Below, piece after piece: positions 17,222-21,833 of a DNA stretch of 21,833 bases. Numbering within the stretch: the first letter of the stretch is position 1; every line of letters begins with the position of its first letter. Position numbers and translations under genes: made by a program. The notes below the pieces were generated by a model. It made no database searches. It worked only from the letters and a program-made list of their open reading frames with translations, and was not told the DNA's origin. The DNA comes from Lachnospiraceae bacterium (GTDB lineage: Bacteria > Bacillota_A > Clostridia > Lachnospirales > Lachnospiraceae): the NCBI GenBank assembly GCA_017416055.1, contig JAFQDI010000031.1, positions 1-21,833 on the forward strand, given 5' to 3'.

Positions 17222-18829
17222 ATGAAAATCCAATTTATCCGAGCAACCCATGAAGTTACCGGAAGCTGCACCCTGCTGGAAGTTCAGAACAAGTATTATC
17301 TTGTGGACTGCGGCATGGAGCAGGGCAAGGATATGTTCCAAAATATCGCCCTGCCGGTTCCTGCCTCAAGCATCGAAGCGGTCTTTCTGACCCACGCCCA
17401 TATCGATCACTCCGGCATGTTGCCGAAGCTTTACAAGGACGGATTCCGCGGCACCATCTACGCGACGGAGGGCACGACCGACCTGTGCAATATTATGCTT
17501 CAGGATTCCGCCTACATTCAGGAGTCTGAGGCGAAGTGGCAGGCAAGGAAGGCCGAGCGCGCCGGCGAAAAAGCGCCGGAACCTACGTACACCGTGGAGG
17601 ACGCACAAAATACGATTCGTCTGTTCCGCCGCTGTCGCTATGGAGATATGATCCATCCCGCAGAGGGTATCGACATGCGTTTTACCGACGTGGGCCATCT
17701 TTTAGGTTCCGCCTGCATTGAACTTTGGCTGACTGAGAGCAATGTCACGAAAAAGATTGTGTTCAGCGGCGACGTGGGCAACACCAACCAGCCCATCATC
17801 AAGGATCCACAGAATGTGGAGGAAACCGACTATCTCGTCATTGAGTCCACCTACGGTGACCGTCTCCACGAGGAGGTCCGCGGTGATGTGATCGCCGAGC
17901 TGGCGGGATATATTCAGCGCGCCTTAGACCGCGGCGGCAATGTGGTCATCCCCTCTTTCGCAGTCGGGCGCACACAGGAGATGCTCTACGCAATCCGCGA
18001 GATCAAGCAGCGAAAGCTGATCAAAAACCATGACTATTTTCCGGTGTATGTGGATAGTCCGCTGGCTGTGGAAGCCACCGCTATCTTCATGCAGTGTGAC
18101 AATTCCTGCTTCGACGAGGAAACCCTATCTCTGGTCAATCAGGGCATCAACCCCCTGTGGTTCAACGGCATTCAGATTTCCCAGACTGCCGATGACTCGA
18201 AGCAGATCAACTTCGACCCTCGACCTAAAGTTATCCTCTCTGCCAGCGGCATGTGTGAGGCGGGACGTATCCGCCACCACCTAAAGCACAATCTCTGGCA
18301 GGAAAACAGCCTCATTTTGTTTGTCGGCTATCAGGCCGCCGGTTCTTTGGGACGCAGACTGCTGGACGGTGTGAAGAGCGTAAAACTCTTCGGCGAAGAG
18401 ATCGCGGTCAACGCCGAGATCTGTACCCTTCGCGGCACCAGCGGCCACGCAGACCAAAAGGGACTCATCCGCTGGCTGGAAGGCTTTCAGGCAAAACCGT
18501 CCATGGTCTTCATCAACCACGGCGACCACGCTTCCTGCGAGACCTTCCGAGAACTGTTGATCGAGAAAGGCTACACCGCAGACGCGCCCTATAGTGGCAC
18601 GGAATATGACCTGATCACCGGAAAGATGACCATCTACGCCGACGGTATGCCCATCGAGCAGCCGAAGCTGACCAAGTCGAGTGCGCGCACAAAGCTGGTT
18701 CACAACGAACTGGTAGCTGCCGCCGAGGAACTCCTGCGCCTTGCAAAGAGCAGGATGGGAAAGCCCAACAACGACAACGCAAAACTTACCGATCAGATCA
18801 GAAGCCTGATCGCGAAGTGGCGGGATTGA
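17222..18829 (+). CDS. MBL-fold / beta-CASP metallohydrolase (RNA exonuclease-like)
   Basis: This 535-residue protein starts at ATG 17222, 8 nt after AGGAGG; a GTG at 17213 overlaps the Shine-Dalgarno and is rejected. All metallo-beta-lactamase motifs are present: H58-x-H60-x-D62-H63 (HAHIDHSG), H159 (GHLLGS) and D184 (SGDVG). The beta-CASP motifs follow: an acidic IESTYGDR (E208) as motif A, SGHAD (H409) as motif B and INHGDHA (H433) as motif C. This set defines the CPSF-like beta-CASP nucleases, which cut or trim RNA with two zinc ions. The C-terminal 50 residues are helical and basic. Cellular targets are unknown. It is a single gene, divergent from coaW and convergent with the tocopherol-cyclase-like gene. 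Confidence 0.92.
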   Translation: MKIQFIRATHEVTGSCTLLEVQNKYYLVDCGMEQGKDMFQNIALPVPASSIEAVFLTHAHIDHSGMLPKLYKDGFRGTIYATEGTTDLCNIMLQDSAYIQESEAKWQARKAERAGEKAPEPTYTVEDAQNTIRLFRRCRYGDMIHPAEGIDMRFTDVGHLLGSACIELWLTESNVTKKIVFSGDVGNTNQPIIKDPQNVEETDYLVIESTYGDRLHEEVRGDVIAELAGYIQRALDRGGNVVIPSFAVGRTQEMLYAIREIKQRKLIKNHDYFPVYVDSPLAVEATAIFMQCDNSCFDEETLSLVNQGINPLWFNGIQISQTADDSKQINFDPRPKVILSASGMCEAGRIRHHLKHNLWQENSLILFVGYQAAGSLGRRLLDGVKSVKLFGEEIAVNAEICTLRGTSGHADQKGLIRWLEGFQAKPSMVFINHGDHASCETFRELLIEKGYTADAPYSGTEYDLITGKMTIYADGMPIEQPKLTKSSARTKLVHNELVAAAEELLRLAKSRMGKPNNDNAKLTDQIRSLIAKWRD

Positions 18830-18847
18830 GTCCATATTCCCAAACCA

Positions 18848-19693
18848 CTATGACGGGGACTCATACTCAAACGATGCCCGATCCGACACAAACGAAAAGA
18901 GCGTTCGCCCTCGCTTCCGGAACCGGTAGCCTGCACGGCAGGCCACACTTTCGCGGATGGTCCTCACCATCGCTCCCTGTTTCGGCGCACTCAGCGTACG
19001 CTCTTTTGTTTCCAGCAATTGCGCCTCCAGTTCCAAATCTCCCTGACGAATACAAACCCGTCGGTCATGTTGTGCAACCACCCTCGCACCCAGATAGGTT
19101 GCCAGCCGATACTCCTTCCCCCGCCACCATACCACACCGATGATCCCGGTAAACTGAATGCCCGCAATCGGTATGTCCGCAACCGACAACATCAGAGCCC
19201 CCTCCCTGAAGCTGCACTGTGTCCAGAGATATTCCTTCGGAAACGACCGTCCCCGATCCCCCTCCCAGTAACCGCAGGCATTGCGAAACGAATACCGCTG
19301 ACCGTTGACGAACACCGTTCCATTGACTGAATGCCGCATACTCCACACACCATGTCGGCATTCCATAAACGGAACCAGAGAAAACGGCCCCATGATATCA
19401 TACTTTAACGGCGTGAGCGGACCAAATTTCAATTTTCCCTTCACGTTAAGCTCCGGCGTGTTTATCTCCAGTCGCATTCCCTTCTCATCAAATGTGCTTT
19501 CACCGATCTCTATCCGTCTCTTTGTTCGCCGGAATGCCCGCCCCGGAAACGTCACCGTCCATGCGCCGTCATCTGTGATCACCTGAACCGAGCAGGTGCA
19601 TCTTCGCCTCGCCCGATGAACAGCCGGTATCACCGCGAACGACTGAGTATCCGACTGGCACTTCATATACCATCCCATAAAAAAATTGAGCAT
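18848..19693 (-). CDS. Tocopherol cyclase-like (PF14249-type) protein of unknown function
   Basis: This 281-residue protein is rich in beta strands and carries the signature GYWEGDRGRSFPKEYLW at about 141-157, which I recognise from the tocopherol cyclase-like family (plant and cyanobacterial enzymes that close the chromanol ring). Firmicutes make no tocopherol, so the substrate must differ, or the protein may be a lipid-binding barrel rather than an enzyme. There is no signal peptide; the first ten residues are mildly hydrophobic. GAGGTG precedes the ATG at 19693. The C-terminus is basic and rich in arginine. It converges on the RNase gene with an 18-nt gap and is divergent from the sulfatase. 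Confidence 0.8.
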   Translation of the reverse strand: MLNFFMGWYMKCQSDTQSFAVIPAVHRARRRCTCSVQVITDDGAWTVTFPGRAFRRTKRRIEIGESTFDEKGMRLEINTPELNVKGKLKFGPLTPLKYDIMGPFSLVPFMECRHGVWSMRHSVNGTVFVNGQRYSFRNACGYWEGDRGRSFPKEYLWTQCSFREGALMLSVADIPIAGIQFTGIIGVVWWRGKEYRLATYLGARVVAQHDRRVCIRQGDLELEAQLLETKERTLSAPKQGAMVRTIRESVACRAGYRFRKRGRTLFSFVSDRASFEYESPS

Positions 19694-19765
19694 ACCATTT
19701 CACCTCACAAAAAGATATCCTCTATTATTGCCCATCACAGAAAACAATAGTAAAACAATTTTCAT

Positions 19766-19777
19766 GAAACGGTTTAC
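19766..19777 (+). promoter_or_regulatory. LacI-like operator overlapping the sulfatase -35 box
   Basis: GAAACGGTTTAC contains the odd-length dyad AAAC-G-GTTT and lies over the -35 box, where a bound repressor would block RNA polymerase. It resembles but does not match the O1/O2 sites of the sugar operon and misses the CcpA cre consensus at the central CG. Confidence 0.4.
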
Positions 19778-19801
19778 GTTTGCCAAAATTTCAGATATAA
19801 T
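19773..19801 (+). promoter_or_regulatory. Promoter of the sulfatase gene
   Basis: TTTACG (19773-19778, 4 of 6) and TATAAT (19796-19801, perfect) are separated by 17 bp. Transcription should start near 19808, giving a leader of about 25 nt before the ATG at 19833. Confidence 0.65.
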
Positions 19802-19832
19802 GAAAAACAGAATAAACGACAAAGGAGACTGT

Positions 19833-21227
19833 ATGAACATGAGCAAGCCGAATATTGTACTGATTTACCCCGATCAGATGCGTTACGATGCGTTGTCTTT
19901 CACCGGAAACTCCGTCTGCAAGACCCCGAATATCGATGATCTGGTTCAGGAGAGCGTAAATTTCTCCGAATCCTACACTTCTTTCCCTCTGTGCTGCCCC
20001 TTCAGAGCTTCTTTGATGACCGGCAAATACGCCCACAAAACCGGCATGCTCTGCAACCATTACGCGATCCCGCTGAACCAGGAGTTCCTGCCTAACATGG
20101 TCAAACCCGAGGGTTATCGCTCCGCGTGGATCGGCAAATGGCACCTGGATGGCGGCAAAAAGTTCGATCCCGTTCCGAAGGAATATCAGCTCGGCTTTGA
20201 CGAGTTCGTCGGCTACAGCCGCGGCCACAAATATCTGAACAGTGTCTACTATCGCGGGGAGAATCCGACCCCTTACAAGTCCGAGAAATTCGAGCCGGTG
20301 TACCAAACCGATCAGCTCCTGGATTTCATTGAGCGCGCTGCCGACGACGAAGTACCTTTCCTTGGCATGCTCTGCTACGGCCTGCCTCACCCGCCGGTGA
20401 ACGACCAGCCGGACCACTATAAATATATGTACAGCCCCGACGACATCACGCTTCCTCCCACGGTTCCGCCTCAGTGTGAGCAACGGGCCCGGGAGTTCCT
20501 CGCCATGTACTACGGCATGGTGACTTGTGTGGATGAGCAGGTTGGCCGAATCATTTCCCGGTTAAAGGAAAAAGATCTGTGGAACAACACCCTGTTCATT
20601 CTGGTCAGCGACCACGGTGATATGGGCTTTGAGTTCGGCCTGTCGGACAAAAAGCTGGCCTACCGCAGCTCTGCCCACGTGCCGATGATCATCCATTATC
20701 CCGGTCAGGCTGCATGCGCTTCCGTGGATCAGATCGTGGATCCCTCCGTCGCTGTCACCCCGACGATTCTGGACTATTGCGGCGTGCCCGTGCCCGACTT
20801 CATGCCCGGCAAGAGCCTTAAGAAGGTGATGGAGAGCGGTGCCGACGAGACCCTGGATGACTACGCATACTTCCAGATGCCGAAGACCTCACCGGAGACC
20901 GACCGCATTCTGGAACTGCTCACCGACCAGAAACCCTTCCCTGAGCGCGGATTCCGCACCAAAGACTACCTCTACGTGGAAAAATGCGGCGCACCCTTCC
21001 AGCTGTTTGATCTCAAAAATGATCCCTACGAGCAGTACACCCTCGTGGATAATTCCAAATATCTGGACATTGTTCGTGCGCATCGCAAGCGCCTCTATGA
21101 GATCATGGAGAAGCTGGATGATAGCTGGGATGTGGAGATGAAAGACTTCCCTGAGACCTATCAGAGATGGAACGAAGGCCCTGCATATTACCAGGAAGTG
21201 TTCGCGAAAGCGGTGTATGAGGAATAA
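19833..21227 (+). CDS. Sulfatase family hydrolase (Cys-type, formylglycine-dependent)
   Basis: This 464-residue protein starts at ATG 19833, 5 nt after AAAGGAG; the frame is open further upstream, but that part covers the promoter. The N-terminus PNIVLIYPDQMRYDAL holds the metal-binding Asp (D14), in the DQ rather than the DD form. The active-site motif is C54-C-P-F-R58-ASLMTG, so C54 is the residue expected to become formylglycine; Phe replaces the usual Ser/Ala after Pro. Later metal ligands are in VSDHGDMGFEFGL. The C-terminal LFDLKNDPYEQYTL is typical of sulfatases. No signal peptide is visible, so it should act in the cytosol. The substrate may be a sulfate ester of a sugar or choline, or a phosphate ester, since the superfamily also holds phosphodiesterases. 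Confidence 0.92.
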   Translation: MNMSKPNIVLIYPDQMRYDALSFTGNSVCKTPNIDDLVQESVNFSESYTSFPLCCPFRASLMTGKYAHKTGMLCNHYAIPLNQEFLPNMVKPEGYRSAWIGKWHLDGGKKFDPVPKEYQLGFDEFVGYSRGHKYLNSVYYRGENPTPYKSEKFEPVYQTDQLLDFIERAADDEVPFLGMLCYGLPHPPVNDQPDHYKYMYSPDDITLPPTVPPQCEQRAREFLAMYYGMVTCVDEQVGRIISRLKEKDLWNNTLFILVSDHGDMGFEFGLSDKKLAYRSSAHVPMIIHYPGQAACASVDQIVDPSVAVTPTILDYCGVPVPDFMPGKSLKKVMESGADETLDDYAYFQMPKTSPETDRILELLTDQKPFPERGFRTKDYLYVEKCGAPFQLFDLKNDPYEQYTLVDNSKYLDIVRAHRKRLYEIMEKLDDSWDVEMKDFPETYQRWNEGPAYYQEVFAKAVYEE

Positions 21228-21269
21228 CATCTGTTCCCCATCGGCATTTTTTCTCTCCGACATTAGTAT

Positions 21270-21319
21270 ACCCTCATTTTAAGGGTGCGCCATGCACTTT
21301 TGCCCCTTAAAATGAGGGT
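21270..21319 (+). terminator. Strong intrinsic terminator after the sulfatase gene
   Basis: ACCCTCATTTTAAGGG at 21270-21285 pairs perfectly with CCCTTAAAATGAGGGT at 21304-21319 (16 bp, 18-nt loop), followed by TTTTGTCTTTCT. It lies between two convergent sulfatase genes and may also stop the leftward one, although the minus-strand side has no T tract. Confidence 0.85.
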
Positions 21320-21392
21320 TTTGTCTTTCTCTCCTATAGTGTTTGCTTTTCTCATGGATTTTATTCTTCCATGTAGGCTCTTTTCAAGTAAA

Positions 21393-21833
21393 TCAGAACG
21401 TATATACCTTATGCATCGAGAAATCTCTCGTATTTAAGATCGCCTGATCATAACTCTTCTTCAGCAGAATTCCTCTCAGCTGCGCGTACTCCGGATCGTC
21501 CCAACGGTTGTCAAACTCGTTCGGATCATTCTTCAAGTCATAAAGCTCTCCGTAATCCTTTCCGTGATAGGTCACCAGCTTAAACCGTCCATCGAAATAC
21601 ATGGTCGCAAAGATGTCCTCATGGCAGCCTACCAGGCAGCTATAGAACTCACTATACACGGAGTCTTTGAAGTGGTTCGGGTCCGCCTCGCCGGTCAGAA
21701 TCTTCTTGAAGCTCTTGCCCTGCATATAATAAGGAACCTCGTAGCCCATCAATTCCAGAATCGTCGGCGCGATATCCACTAACTCCACCAGACCGTCACA
21801 AACCACGCCCTGCTTGATCAGGGAAGGACAGGA
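21393..21833 (-). CDS. Second sulfatase family protein, C-terminal part (runs off right edge)
   Basis: The minus-strand frame is open from the right edge to the stop at 21393 (146 codons), with no start in view. The visible part is the sulfatase C-terminal subdomain: LVELVDIAPTILELMGY, MQGKSFKKILTGEAD and LYDLKNDPNEFDNRW, all paralogous to the same stretches of the neighbouring plus-strand sulfatase. The active-site cysteine or serine motif lies outside the window. The two genes converge on a shared terminator, so they are not one operon. A local start at GTG 21806 is a frame artefact, since the homology continues past it. Confidence 0.9.
   Translation of the reverse strand, partial: SCPSLIKQGVVCDGLVELVDIAPTILELMGYEVPYYMQGKSFKKILTGEADPNHFKDSVYSEFYSCLVGCHEDIFATMYFDGRFKLVTYHGKDYGELYDLKNDPNEFDNRWDDPEYAQLRGILLKKSYDQAILNTRDFSMHKVYTF

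Noticed and set aside
1..21833. Mobile elements, CRISPR arrays, tRNA or rRNA genes
   Set aside because: No transposase, integrase, spaced direct repeats or RNA gene signatures were seen on either strand.

Overview
The window looks like chromosomal DNA of an anaerobic Firmicute, most likely a gut-type Lachnospiraceae member. The signs are Gram-positive AGGAGG ribosome sites, a CUT1 importer without its own ATPase, a DUF5696/Yip1 gene pair, a ferredoxin-domain aldo/keto reductase, a type II pantothenate kinase and a Cys-type sulfatase. Genus is not determinable by eye. Intergenic DNA is AT-rich, genes are of moderate GC, and I saw no insertion sequence, tRNA, rRNA, CRISPR array or phage gene.

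Region 1 (1-14532, minus strand) is one long carbohydrate operon, read right to left. It starts at a near-consensus promoter (TTGACA-17-TATACT) flanked by two LacI-type palindromes. Gene order: a cytosolic GH94 phosphorylase that best fits 1,2-beta-oligoglucan phosphorylase; a lipoprotein sugar-binding protein; a second, very large binding protein with two N-terminal beta-sandwich domains and no lipobox; two CUT1 permeases; a secreted NHL-propeller/TPR/Yip1 membrane protein; a DUF5696 protein with a probable glycosidase-like fold; and the start of a third permease leaving the window. Several genes are translationally coupled (two 8-nt overlaps and one 1-nt gap). The likely job is capture and import of beta-1,2-gluco-oligosaccharides, then phosphorolysis to glucose 1-phosphate. 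The NHL-Yip1 and DUF5696 proteins are unexplained extracytoplasmic partners.

Region 2 (14533-15020) holds an AT-rich spacer, a small DUF378 membrane protein on the plus strand, and a 13-bp-stem hairpin shared with the convergent gene.

Region 3 (15025-18829) holds an aldo/keto reductase with two 4Fe-4S motifs, a type II pantothenate kinase (both minus), and a divergent beta-CASP metallo-beta-lactamase RNase-like gene (plus).

Region 4 (18848-21833) holds a tocopherol-cyclase-like gene (minus), a divergent Cys-type sulfatase (plus) with a palindrome overlapping its -35 box, a strong 16-bp-stem terminator, and the C-terminal part of a second convergent sulfatase that runs off the right edge.
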